A stretch of DNA of 64,000 nt from Macrostomum hystrix (GCA_950097015.1 CATNEN010000001.1:19348501-19412500), one strand, 5' to 3'. Shown: positions 45,080-56,023, counted from the stretch's first letter. Made by a program: numbers and translations. The notes: generated by a model not told the origin, from the sequence alone.

Positions 45080-46625
45080 AGTTAATTAAAAAAATTAAGC
45101 AATTAAATGAACTAAGCATTGATACAACACTGATACAACACAACAACAATGATACAACATTGATACGATACAACGATACAATGATACAACAATATATAAA
45201 CATTTAAAGCTCAGTTTAATGACAATCCCAGATCCTCAGTTTGGTTACAATCCCAGATTGGTGATAATCCCCCAGATAAAAAGTTTTAAACAATGAAATG
45301 AACTAAGCATTGATACAACACTGATACAACACAACAACAATGATACAACATTGATACGATACAACGATACAATGATACAACAATATATAAACATTTAAAG
45401 CTCAGTTTAATGACAATTATCCCAGATCCTCAGTTTGGTGACAATCCCAGAACCTCTGTTTGGTTACAATCCCAGATCCTCTGTTTGGTGACAATCCCAG
45501 ATCCTCAGTGTGGGACAATCCCAGATTGGTGATAATCCCCCAGATAAAAAGTTTCAAACAATGAAATGAACTAAGCATTGATACAACACTGATACAACAC
45601 AACAACAATGATACAACATTGATACGATACAACGATACAATGATACAACAATATATAAACATTTAAAGCTCAGTTTAATGACAATTATCCCAGATCCTCA
45701 GTTTAATGACAATTATCCCAGATCCTCAGTTTGGTTACAATCCCAGATCCTCTGTTTGGTGACAATCCCAGATCCTCAGTTTGGGACAATCCCAGATTGG
45801 TGATAATCCCCCAGATAAAAAGTTTCAAACAATGAAATGAACTAAGCATTGATACAACACTGATACAACACAACAACAATGATACAACATTGATACGATA
45901 CAACGATACAATGATACAACAATATATAAACATTTAAAGCTCAGTTTAATGACAATCCCAGATCCTCAGTTTGGTTACAATCCCAGATTGGTGATAATCC
46001 CCCAGGTAAAAAGTTTCAAACAATGAAATGAACTAAGCATTGATACAACACTGATACAACACAACAACAATGATACAACATTGATACGATACAACGATAC
46101 AATGATACAACAATATATAAACATTTAAAGCTCAGTTTAATGACAATCCCAGATCCTCAGTTTGGTTACAATCCCAGATTGGTGATAATCCCCCAGGTAA
46201 AAAGTTTCAAACAATGAAATGAACTAAGCATTGATACATCACTGATACAACACAACAACAATGATACAACATTGATACGATACAACGATACAATAATACA
46301 ACAATATATAAAAATTTAAAGCTCAGTTTAATGACAATTATCCCAGATCCTCAGTTTGGTGACAATCCCAGAACCTCTGTTTGGTGACAATCCCAGATCC
46401 TCTGTTTGGGACAATCCCAGATCCTCAGTTTCGTGACAATCCCAGATCCTCAGTTTAATGACAATTATCCCAGATCCTCAGTTTGGTGACAATCCCTGAT
46501 CCTCAGTTTGGTGACAATCCCAGATCCTCAGTTTGGTGACAATCCCAGATTCTCAGTTTCGTGACAATCCCAGATCCTCAGTTTCGTGACAATCCCAGAT
46601 CCTCAGTTTGGGGACAATCAGTCCA
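45080..46625. repeat. Higher-order satellite built on GATACAACA and TCCCAGATCCTCAGTTTGGT units
   Basis: The block CTAAGCATTGATACAACACT starts at about 45112, 45303, 45571, 45842, 46033 and 46223 (spacings about 190 or 270). The extra 80 bp comes from added copies of a unit of about 26-28 bp (GACAATCCCAGATCCTCAGT), which continues alone to 46620. The same short unit is at 56090-56235. Minus-strand frames here (81 and 76 codons) are repeat read-through. Confidence 0.9.
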
Positions 46626-46707
46626 TGACAACTAAATAAAAAAACGACGAAACTAATTCACTAAGTTGACTTATGCTGGAATGCCGGATGCTGTTGCCAG
46701 GGGCCGG

Positions 46708-47076
46708 TTACCAAGGACGCCACACAGGCTGGGCTCCCTCCTGGTCCATCGACTGGCTAGATTCTTCGTCAGTAGACAAAGCCGACACCGTTGATGAGGC
46801 CGAAGACTTGCAGCAGAAGCTCATGGCCGTAGATTGAGTCTTGGCTGAGCCATTCAGCAGCAGCTTAACAGTCAGCTCCAGGATGTCGGCCTTCTCTAGG
46901 CGCTTAATCCGGTACGGTTTTATCACCTTGTTGGCCTGCAGCAGCTCTATGAGTCTGTCCAAGCTGGCATTAATTCTGGCTCTGCGCTGCTGCTCCATCA
47001 CCTGCTTGCTGATTCTCCTATGCTCCATCAACTCTACTGGGCGCGTGGTTCGTGTTTTGTTAATTCGGAGCTCCAT
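46708..47076 (-). CDS. Hes/hairy-type bHLH repressor with C-terminal WRPW
   Basis: The gene is intronless, 122 aa. Residues about 18-75 form a bHLH domain of the Hes type: RRISKQVMEQQRRARINASL (basic region and helix 1), then KRLEKADILELTVKLLLN (helix 2). A short Ser/Cys-rich linker follows, then STDEESSQSMD and the terminal VWRPW, the Groucho/TLE co-repressor tetrapeptide. The invariant Pro of the Hes basic region (KPIMEK pattern) is Gln here. The Orange domain between bHLH and WRPW is missing, so it is much shorter than typical Hes proteins. It should bind DNA as a dimer and repress transcription in the nucleus. Upstream are a TATA box and a strong heat-shock element, so heat induction is predicted. 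C-terminal relics lie at 26912 and 56310. Confidence 0.88.
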   Translation of the reverse strand: MELRINKTRTTRPVELMEHRRISKQVMEQQRRARINASLDRLIELLQANKVIKPYRIKRLEKADILELTVKLLLNGSAKTQSTAMSFCCKSSASSTVSALSTDEESSQSMDQEGAQPVWRPW

Positions 47077-47108
47077 CGAAATTTCGAAATCGACCGGCCG
47101 AGTTTATA

Positions 47109-47120
47109 ATTTTATAAGTA
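47109..47120 (-). promoter_or_regulatory. TATA box of the Hes gene
   Basis: TACTTATAAAA on the minus strand, about 35-45 bp upstream of the ATG at 47076. A related TTGCTTATAA stands in a similar GGCGGTG context upstream of the SET gene (about 58825). Confidence 0.6.
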
Positions 47121-47181
47121 CCCCCGGCACCGCCAACCCCCTGTTTCCTTTCCTCTATCCCCGCTTCACTCGTGAAATGAA

Positions 47182-47209
47182 TTCCGTTCCAGAATGTTCT
47201 AGAATGTTC
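47182..47209 (-). promoter_or_regulatory. Heat-shock element, six units at 5-bp spacing
   Basis: Plus-strand half-sites TTC 47182, TTC 47187, GAA 47192, TTC 47197, GAA 47202 and TTC 47207. The last five alternate perfectly as nTTCnnGAAnnTTCnnGAAnnTTCn, the trimeric HSF1-binding consensus. It is about 60-90 bp upstream of the TATA box. Beyond it, CATGTTCAGCCTAGATTC and ATGTGCCTTATCTAAAAACA complete a block that recurs at 53950-54085. Confidence 0.75.
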
Positions 47210-47289
47210 TGCAGTTTTAGCTGTCATGTTCAGCCTAGATTCTCCCAAATGTGCCTTATCTAAAAACAAACTTCATAAGCAAACAATTA

Positions 47290-48780
47290 GATAGATCATC
47301 TTCGTTGCAACGAGCGTGTGAATTAAAAAATGACTGTCAACACAGGTGGACAGGCGGCTTATTCTGAAGTTCTGACGGGCTTTAAGTTCTCTGAGTCGTT
47401 GTTCCCTTTGAGAAAACAAACTTCAGAATTTTTAGATAAGGGTCAGCATGGCGTAACCCAGTCCATGGACTGAACACTTCTGCAGCCAGCAGCTTGATCT
47501 TCGTAAAAATATTTTGTTTTATAAAATTAAAAAGCGAGAAAACCAAAACCGAATTGATATTTAGAACTGCAGCAGCATTACACAGTTGTAGTTAGAATTT
47601 TCATAATGTACAGCGCTAATTTCCTACGGCATTGTCAGTCTTGACGCCACTTTGGCTTAACAACAGCCAGTGAAAAAGTGTTTTTGTCCTTCAAAAAGCC
47701 AGTCACACAGCAATAGTTAGAAAATCATAAACATATTTCATATATCACATATTTCTCAAACGTAGAATTTGAGAATTCACATTTATTTTGGCTTGAGCAA
47801 ATCACTTTTTAAACTGCAATGCACTGCAAACCTTTGTTTTCACTTTCACTTTCACTTCTCCGTTAATCTAATGCCCGTGTGAAATTTCAAACCGATCAAC
47901 ATAAGTTGACACTGAAATTAATTAGACAAGACGAAATAAATACAAAGACTCATGAGATTTTTTCCTGCCAATTCTTCACGAAACATAGGGAAAGTTTATT
48001 TTGCAAAGCTAATTATTATTTCAAGCATTTAATTGCTAGGAATTTCAGCCATGTCATAATTATTTGAGTTGGCATTTGTATTTAGAGTATGTTATGTGAA
48101 TACAGCAGCAAAGTGTGTTCTTATGAAGTTTGTGTATAGGTTCTGAAATATTTATGCACTGTAGCTACAGTTTTTACAGAAGGCACATTTTTACCTTTTT
48201 ACCTTTAAGTCTCTTATAGCAGCTCAAGTTCTGTGTTTATCTATATTATCAAATTTTGAAATGTCAACTAGAGATAAAAAGAGGGCCTCAGTTTAATCAA
48301 TATTCATAAAGGCATTCAGTACAAGATTAGTTTATTCACAGTTAGTCAATCATGTCTTTTTGGTTGGCACTCAACAGGCTGTTGTTGATTGTTGGCCATT
48401 CAGCTTCAACACCAGACTAGGATTCTTGCGACTCCTTGTCCTGTTAGATAGGCTCTCCTTGTCCTGTTAGGTGTGAGAGGTGAGACAGTTGGTTTGCTGT
48501 TTGTATTTAGATCTATAGCTAGGCAAGAAGGGGCAGAAGGCTGATAAGAGCTTATAAAGGATTGTTAGCTATATTAGATTAAATAGGACCACAATTGAGG
48601 TAATTATACAGGGCTGGTATGAACTGTGTATGGGGCTTGAGCCTAAATGTACAAGATCTGATAGCTCAAGTGTACACTCTAGTACATCAGATAACTCAGT
48701 AAAGATAGCTAGCAATGCCACAATTCTAGCTAGTGTTATAAAGACCTGGGGAAAATAGTGTTCATAAATAAATAGTCACT
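47290..48780. other. No supported gene
   Basis: AT-rich. The 62-codon frame at 47879-48067 has no recognisable domain. The last 300 bp begin to show words (CACAATTCTAGCTAGTG, AGACCTGGGG) related to the satellite that follows. Confidence 0.5.
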
Positions 48781-48786
48781 AGCTAG

Positions 48787-51660
48787 AGGAATTTCATAAA
48801 CAGCAGTTTCAAGGCAAACAACTGCTCATGCAGTATCAAAACCAATAGCTCAAGGCAATCTGCTGTGCGTGCATTATCAAAACTGAGAGCTCAAGCAACC
48901 AGCAAAAAATTTGTGTGTTGGGTATCTTGGGCTGGGTTGGGCTAACACTGAGAAATGATTTTGTACTCAAGCACTTACCATAGCCTTTAATCATATGTGA
49001 TTAGTTCTCATATGCCCTTAGCTATACCATGAGAGTGAAGACAACCAGAAGCCACAATTCCAGCTAGTGAGCCAGTATGATAAAGACCTGGTAAAATAAA
49101 GTTGATAAATAAATAGTCATTATAAGGAAATTTCAGAGCAAAGTTATATAACTGTACCAGACCAAATAACTCTAGTATACACTAGGATCACTTATATTGC
49201 TTGTAGGAACAAGAAGAGAAGAGGAGAATAAAGGCAGGAGAGAAGAGGAGAGGAAAGAAGAGCAGAGGAAAGGAGGGGAGAGGGGGAGAGGAGGGGGGAG
49301 AGGAGAGGAAAGAAGAGAGGAAAGAAGAGCAGAGGAAAGGAGGGGAGAGGGGGAGAGGAGAGGAGAAGAGGAGGGGGAGGAGAAGAGGAGAGGAGAGAAT
49401 TTCATAAACAGCAGTTTCAAGGCAAACTAACTGCTCATGCAGTATCACAACCAATAGCTGAAGGCAAACTACTGTGCATGCATTATCAAAACTAAGAGCT
49501 CAAGCAACCAGCAATTGTGTGTTGGGTATCTTGGGCTGGGTTGGGCTAACACTAAAAATGATTATGTACTCAAGCACTTACCATAGCCTTTAATCATGTG
49601 ATTAGTTCTCATATGCCCTTAGCTATGCCATGAGAGTGAAGACAGCCAGATGCCACAATTCCAGCTAGTGAGCCAGTGTGATAAAGACCTGGTAAAATAA
49701 AGTTGATAAATAAATAGTCATTGTAAGGAAATTTCATAGCAAAGTTATATAACTGTACTAGACCAAATAACTCTAGTGTACACTAGGATCACTTATATTG
49801 CTTATAGAAACAAGAAAAGAAGAGGAGAATAAAGGCAGGAGAGAAGAGGAGGAAAGAAGAGCAGAGGAAAGGAGGGGAGAGGGGGAGAGGAGGGGGGAGA
49901 GGAGAGGAAAGAAGAGAGGAAAGAAGAGCAGAGGAAAGGAGGGGAGAGGGGGAGAGGAGAGGAGAAGAGGAGGGGGAGGAGAAGAGGAGAGGAGAGAATT
50001 TCATAAACAGCAGTTTCAAGGCAAACTAACTGCTCATGCAGTATCACAACCAATAGCTGAAGGCAAACTACTGTGCATGCATTATCAAAACTAAGAGCTC
50101 AAGCAACCAGCAATTGTGTGTTGGGTATCTTGGGCTGGGTTGGGCTAACACTAAAAATGATTATGTACTCAAGCACTTACCATAGCCTTTAATCATGTGA
50201 TTAGTTCTCATATGCCCTTAGCTATGCCATGAGAGTGAAGACAGCCAGATGCCACAATTCCAGCTAGTGAGCCAGTGTGATAAAGACCTGCTAAAATAAA
50301 GTTGATAAATAAATAGTCATTGTAAGGAAATTTCATAGCAAAGTTATATAACTGTACTAGACCAAATAACTCTAGTGTACACTAGGATCACTTATATTGC
50401 TTATAGAAACAAGAAAAGAAGAGGAGAATAAAGGCAGGAGAGAAGAGGAGAGGAAAGAAGAGCAGAGGAAAGGAGGGGAGAGGGGGAGAGGAGGGGGGAG
50501 AGGAGAGGAGAAGAGGAGGGGGGAGAGGAGAAGAGGAGAGGAGAAGAGGAGGGGGGAGAGGAGAAGAGGAGAGGAGAAGAGGAGGGGGGAGAGGAGAAGA
50601 GGAGAGGAGAAGAGGAGGGGGGAGAGGAGAAGAGGAGAGGAGAAGAGGAGGGGGGAGAGAAGAGGAGAGGAGAGAATTTGATAAACAGCAGCTTTAAGGC
50701 AAACTACTGCTCATGCAGTCTCAAAACCAATAGCTCAAGGCAAACTACTGTGCATGCATTATCAAAACTAAGAGCTCAATCAACCAGCAATTGTGTGTTG
50801 GTATCTTGGGCTGGGTTGGGCTAACACTAAAAATGATTATGTACTTAAGCACTTACCATAGCCTTTGATCCTATGTGATTAGTTCTCATATGCCCTTAGC
50901 TATACCATGAGAGTGAAGACAACCAGATGCCACAATTCCAGCTAGTGAGCCAGTGTGATAAAGACCTGGTAAAATAAAGTTGATAAATAAATAGTCATTA
51001 TAAGGAAATTTCATAGCAAAGTTATATAACTGTACTAGACCAAATAACTCTAGTGTACACTAGGATCACTTATATTGCTTATAGAAACAAGAAAAGAAGA
51101 GGAGAATAAAGGCAGGAGAGAAGAGGAGAGGAAAGAAGAGCAGAGGAAAGGAGGGGGGAGAGGAGAGGAGAAGAGGAGGGGGGAGAGGAGAAGAGGAGAG
51201 GAGAGGAGAAGAGGAGGGGGGAGAGGAGAAGAGGAGAGGAGAGGAGAAGAGGAGGGGGGAGAGGAGAAGAGGAGAGGAGAGAATTTGATAAACAGCAGCT
51301 TTAAGGCAAACTACTGCTCATGCAGTCTCAAAACCAATAGCTCAAGGCAAACTACTGTGCATGCATTATCAAAACTAAGAGCTCAATCAACCAGCAATTG
51401 TGTGTTGGTATCTTGGGCTGGGTTGGGCTAACACTAAAAATGATTATGTACTTAAGCACTTACCATAGCCTTTGATCCTATGTGATTAGTTCTCATATGC
51501 CCTTAGCTATACCATGAGAGTGAAGACAGCCAGATGCCACAATTCCAGCTAGTGAGCCAGTGTGATAAAGACTTGGTAAAATAAAGTTGATAAATAAATA
51601 GTCATTATAAGGAAATTTCAGAGCAAAGTTATATAACTCTAGTGTACACTGGGATCAATT
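48787..51660. repeat. Composite satellite, unit about 600-680 bp with an internal GA-rich tract
   Basis: AATTTCATAAACAGCAG (or AATTTGATAAACAGCAG) starts units near 48790, 49399, 49997, 50676 and 51283. Each unit holds CAAACTACTGTGCATGCATT, TATCTTGGGCTGGGTTGGGC and ATCACTTATATTGCTT. Four units also have a purine-only minisatellite (GAGGAGAGGAAAGAAGAG, AGAGGAGGGGGGAGAGGAG) of variable length (about 150-250 bp). Open frames on either strand in the GA tract are artefacts. Confidence 0.92.
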
Positions 51661-52180
51661 GTTATTGCTTTGCAGGAGCTAACCAACAATTTTGGGTTGG
51701 GTATCTAGCAAACACTTTACAACAAATGATTAGCCAAGCCTTACCAGTTCTCAGATGCCAGCCTGAAGATAGCAAGCAAAGCCACCATTCCAGCTTGTGT
51801 GATAAGGACCAGTTAAGATGTACTAAGCCTCACTGCAGTTTGCTAAGTTTTTACCATCCTTTTAACTGCTTTCACTTTCTTAAATCCTAAATTCCTTTCA
51901 GGCTTTTCAATTATTTGTAGCCACATTTCACTTTTCTTTCAAGCTTTCATCTGAATTGCCTCTGACATCATCCATGAGCAATGAGCTGCAGCTCAGGAGC
52001 ATTGAGCTAAAAGCTAGGTTTCTCTAGCTAGTGAAACCAAGATATACACTTTTACCATCCTTTTAACTACCTTAACTCCATTGGAACATTTTAAACACCT
52101 TTTAAAAACACTTTTTTTACTCATATTCACTTCGACTTTTGCAATACCTTTACTTTTACTTATTTACTTTTTAATTTTCA
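51660..52180. other. No supported gene
   Basis: AT-rich, ending in the CTTTTTAATTTTCAG acceptor-like tract of the next exon. Confidence 0.4.
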
Positions 52181-52181
52181 G

Positions 52182-52450
52182 AGAATTCGGAGATTCTACT
52201 TTGCTTACTCTCTGCAGCTACTTATAGATTATCTGCAAATATGGATAATAAGCAGCAACAGCAGCAGCCACAGCAGCAGCCACAGCAGCAGCAACAGCTG
52301 CAGCAACAGCCCAGCAGCCCCTGGGCGCTGCAGCCCACGACCGTCGGAGTCGGAGAAAAGATTCAGTGGTGGAAGGTGAAGGGAGGGGCCGGGGCGGCCA
52401 CTAATTTCACGCCGCCGAGGCCCCGGTGCCCTCCCTCACAGAAGAAATAA
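52182..52450 (+). CDS. Terminal exon of an unrecognised Gln-rich protein (copy 2)
   Basis: Open from a TTTTCAG acceptor at 52182 to TAA at 52450. An internal ATG (52241) begins MDNKQQQQQ. A Gln/Pro tract (CAGCAGCAGC repeats) is followed by QPSSPWALQPTT, KIQWWKVKGGAGAATNFTPP and PRCPPSQKK. The last 45 or so residues match copy 1 at 27226-27502, while the Gln tract length differs. No family is recognised. The tryptophan-rich block may be a peptide interaction motif. Confidence 0.5.
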
Positions 52451-53222
52451 ATGAGGTTTGTCTAAGCTACCTATATGTGATACCTTTATTCCTTAATTCT
52501 TAATCCTTAATCGTTAATTCTTTAAATAAGCGCTATAGTAGTAAAATTATACCCGTTTGCAGGTGTAAGTTTTCATTGACTCTGGTAAAACAATATTTAC
52601 TTTTAGCCATTATAGCACCATTTATCAAAATGTGATTGTCACACTACAATGCTAATGTAATATTACAACGTCGCAAAATGTACTCACATTCAATATGATT
52701 GTAGCCATAATGTCATATGTCGTGTCGTGTCGTGTTCGTGTTTAACCAGAAAATTGCATGAGCCATCCTCCAAGCTTTATAGCAAGTTTATCTGCAAATT
52801 TAAAGAAGCAGATAGCAACTGCGTACGAAGACAAACCCCTCACTCCACATTCATGCTGTCCAATAACAAGCTGCTAACACACCTCGAAACCTCCCGCTTC
52901 GTCATTTCAGACGCATTTTTGACTTTGAGGGACGCTTGCTACTCATGCGAGGGACGCATTTGAGTCATGCATTTGAGTCATATTTTGGAATAAATCTTTG
53001 CTTGTTGTCTTCCTTTATTTCACTCATATTTATTTATTAGCTTGATGCACAGCCTAAATGTTTAGCTTCTTAGCTTTAGCTTAGCATGATAACCAACATA
53101 TTTATCGAGCACTCCTTGCCTCGTGTTCCTGTACTTGCTCACTTGCTTTGCTTGCCTGCTTTGCTACAATTCGTAGCAAAAGTACATTTTTTCATTTCAA
53201 CTAACATTTATACTAAGCTGCT
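52450..53222 (+). repeat. Duplicated 3' flank (copy 2)
   Basis: Near-identical to 27500-28256 and includes the poly-A-signal-like AATAAA at the stop codon (GAAATAAATGAGG). A small insertion near 52920-52980 (GACTTTGAGGGACGC) distinguishes it from copy 1. It continues past the copy-1 breakpoint at 53222. Confidence 0.85.
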
Positions 53223-53349
53223 ACTAACATTTACTCTGCGACCCTTAAACTAGCTCACTTAAAAGTTTAGCATGCTTCCCATCTGATTACAGGCAATCGT
53301 TATAGACAAATATAAATATGTAAATTGGTTTTGAAACATTCCATATTTT

Positions 53350-53600
53350 TTCCAGACGTTCTCCATGAACACCTGACGCCTGGTACACGGTCAGGCGTGT
53401 CAAGAAACGGAAGCTGCGGATGACATTGATATTTGTGTCTATTCTAATTCAATCAGCTACTCAGCGTCGAGTTGCAGTTGGCCCAGCATCCCGGCGAGCT
53501 GTATCTGGCCGAGTTTAGCAGGTTAGATAACGATCAGCGACCTTCACGGACTCATTTCATGTCAATGGAGTTCCACGGCTGCGCTCGCAACAAGGTTGAA
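53350..53600 (+). other. Possible exon remnant, family unknown
   Basis: After a TTTTTTCCAG acceptor (53356) a more GC-rich patch runs to about 53597. One frame reads LQLAQHPGELYLAEFSRLDND and ends just after CARNK. No domain is recognised and no consistent splice model was found. Confidence 0.25.
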
Positions 53601-53944
53601 TAATCTTTTTGTTTTGTTTGTTGTAGTTTATGAAATAATGTGCAGCAACAATTAGTTTATTTATAGTATTTATAAGTAGCATTTATATAGCATTTATAAG
53701 TACTTGTAGTTATCTCATACTTTTATAGGAAACAGTCTGTCTTAATTACATGTCTTCAAAATCAAGGTTTAATTACAGATGATAAGTCATGCATGGGGAA
53801 TATGAGAAAACACGAGAAAACAGAACAAAACATATCCGTAAGAAAAAATAGTTTTCATGAGTGAAGTAACGCAACTGAGAATCGGACAATCCGTACTTTA
53901 ATTCTGAGTCATTGTCTGGATCATGTGATTTCTAGGGTATTGTT

Positions 53945-54085
53945 GGGTAATGTGCATCCCCGCTTCACTCGTGAAATGAATTCTGTTCTAGAATTCCTAT
54001 CTGTGGTTTTAGATGTCATGTTCAGCCTAGATTCCCCCAAATGTGCCTTATCTAAAAACAAACCTCATAAGCAAACAAGCTAGCA
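53945..54085 (-). promoter_or_regulatory. Copy of the Hes-type heat-shock promoter block
   Basis: ATCCCCGCTTCACTCGTGAA, CATGTTCAGCCTAGATTC and ATGTGCCTTATCTAAAAACA match 47155-47275 at high identity. Half-sites TTC 53981, TTC 53986 and GAA 53991 keep 5-bp phase; the rest are lost. On its left it joins a copy (53860-53945) of the ETS exon's 3' flank (54190-54290), so it is a rearranged duplicate with no gene attached. Confidence 0.6.
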
Positions 54086-54274
54086 CAGGTAGTGTTACAC
54101 TTAAAATAAAAAAGCAAGAAAAACAAAACCCAATTCATATTTAATACTGCAGTACACCGCTAGCTGGACATTTCAGATCTCATACTTGTTTACATGAGTG
54201 AAGTAGCGCAACTGACAATCAGACAATCCGTGATGTAATTCTGAGTGATGTAATCAATAGAAATCATGTGATTT

Positions 54275-54586
54275 CTAGGGTATTGTTGGGATTTGTGAGA
54301 CATTGTAACATTTTAACTTCTCGTGGTTATAGTGAAATTTGTAGAAGTGGTTCTTGGATCTTGGGTGGATCTTGGTAATTAGCTTCTCCTTGTAGTAGTA
54401 CCTCAGCGCTCGGTGCATCTTGTAGAAGGTCATTTTGTCCAGCCCCTTGTAAGTTGCCCAGGCCTCTGCTAGTCCGGTTGGATTTAGAATTTCCCAAGTG
54501 CCCTCCTGCTTGTTTTCCCAGCGCAAGCAGGGCAGCGACAGGTCAGACGGCGGAGCTTCCAGTAGCTGGTAGATAAACTCCCACAG
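54275..54586 (-). CDS. ETS DNA-binding domain exon
   Basis: The minus-strand frame encodes a nearly complete ETS domain: LWEFIYQLLEAPPSDLSLP, then CLRWENKQEGTWEILNP, LAEAWATYKG, KMTFYKMHRALRYYYKEKLI and HFYKFHYN, ending in a stop. The family pattern has the recognition helix as MTYEKLSRALRYYY; here the two Arg that contact GGA(A/T) are kept (H-R-A-L-R-Y). The domain should recognise GGAA cores. No start codon is present; in-frame upstream sequence is the minisatellite with stops, so an upstream exon or start is missing or undetected. It may be a 3' exon of a larger ETS gene or a captured domain. Confidence 0.8.
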   Translation of the reverse strand: MWEFIYQLLEAPPSDLSLPCLRWENKQEGTWEILNPTGLAEAWATYKGLDKMTFYKMHRALRYYYKEKLITKIHPRSKNHFYKFHYNHEKLKCYNVSQIPTIP

Positions 54587-54594
54587 AGAGGAAC

Positions 54595-55066
54595 AGAGAG
54601 GGGATTAGGGTGAGGAACAGAGAGGGGATTAGGGTGAGGAACTGAGAGGGGATCAGAGAGAGGACCTGAGAGGGAATTAGGGTGAGGAACAGAGAGAGGA
54701 TTAGGGTGAGGAACAGAGAGGGGATTAGGGTGAGGAACTGAGAGGGGATCAGAGAGAGGAACAGAGAGGGGATTAGGGTGAGGAACTGAGAGGGGATCAG
54801 GGTGAGGAACAGAGAGGGGATCAGGGTGAGGAACTGAGAGGGGATTAGGGTGAGGAACAGAGAGGGGATCAGGGAGAGGAACTGAGAGGGGATCAGAGAG
54901 AGGAACTGAGAGGGGATCAGAGAGAGGAACAGAGAGGGGATCAAAGAGAGGAACAGAGAGGGGATTAGGGTGAGGAACTGAGAGGGGATCAAAGAGAGGA
55001 ACAGAGAGGGGATTAGGGTCAGGAACTGAGAGGGGATTAGGGTGAGGAACTGAGAGAGGAACTTTC
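54595..55066. repeat. Minisatellite GAACTGAGAGGGGATTAGGG, about 18-24 bp unit
   Basis: About 24 copies of GAGAGGGGAT(T/C)AG and (G/A)GTGAGGAAC(T/A) abut the ETS exon exactly at its 5' boundary, where a splice acceptor is expected. Minus-strand frames of 149 and 197 codons here are repeat read-through. Confidence 0.92.
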
Positions 55067-55079
55067 TCCCACTCCACCT

Positions 55080-55938
55080 CTCACTCCACCTGCGCTGACA
55101 ATGAATGTTATAGATTCTAGCCTAGATTTTCCCAAGTGTTTTTAAATGTTTGTATAAAAACAAAACTCATCAAGCAGCTCAATCATAAATTATATTTTAT
55201 ATTTAAAAAATATTGACAATAACTTGTTTTTCGTTTAAAAATGTACTTTTTTCGGAAGCTAGGCCTTTTGACATTGATAGCTTCCAGAATTTTTTCAATT
55301 CCTTCTCGTCGTGGCTCGGAGGCATGACTGCAATTTAGGGAATTAAATATTAGTCAGCTTCCTTTCTTGGTTTGATCGTCAGGGTCTTTTGTTAACCGAG
55401 AAGGAGGCCCTTCCCTGCCGCACCAGCAAGCATATAGCCTATGCTCTTGAGAACATTTCGGAATTATGAAGTGGTGTTGATTACCCGAGACTAGTTTTTT
55501 TATAATTTACTTTGCTTATTATGGCCAAGTGATATCACTTGTTTATTTAATTATGCTTGCTGCTGAAGAACCAAGTCGAAGCCACTATCGCATGTAAAAT
55601 ATTGGTTTAAAAAGAATGTCGAAAAGAACAGTGCAGGTACTTGCTACGGTGCTAGGTGCTAGGTGTGCGGGCATGTGGAAAGTAATTTATTGTTTTTTCT
55701 GTCTATTTTTCAGATGTAATGATGCGGGAGTTTATCATGACACAATTGTATGAACAGGATAAATTGTATGTCTCATATATACAGCTTAGCCAAGACAAAC
55801 GATTTGTAATTTTTTTGTGCTTTTTGTACAATTTTAAGATGCGATGGTGCCAAAAGAAATGGAGTATACATACACGCAGTTCTGTGAACGGGATAATTTT
55901 TTTATGTCCAGTAACATGTATGTCTGTAACAAATAGCA
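55080..55938. repeat. Recent duplication, copy 1 (about 860 bp)
   Basis: Near-identical to 59060-59917 (offset about 3979). The 78-codon minus frame (55703-55939) is unchanged between copies, as are both flanking non-coding parts, so this shows recency rather than selection. It begins with a shortened piece of the promoter block (GCCTAGATTTTCCCAA) and contains no recognisable domain. Confidence 0.9.
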
Positions 55939-56023
55939 ATTAAAGATCCTTGCGGTGGGGCAAGGTAGCAACTTAAAATCCACTATTCTATGGACGAAAT
56001 TCGAAGCAGATAAGATAAGTGTC

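Noticed and set aside
45080-46625. CRISPR array
   Set aside because: The repeats are direct tandem satellites without unique spacers, in a eukaryotic context.
49172-51431. Glu/Arg/Gly-rich and Ser/Pro-rich frames in the GA tracts
   Set aside because: Purine-only repeats are open in several frames; there is no domain and length varies with the array.
54484-55077. 197- and 149-codon minus-strand frames
   Set aside because: Repeat read-through of the GAGAGGGGATTAG minisatellite; the true coding frame in the adjacent exon is the ETS frame.
55703-55943. 78- and 74-codon frames on opposite strands, repeated at 59682-59931
   Set aside because: They are identical in both copies because the whole 860-bp segment is a recent duplication; no domain.
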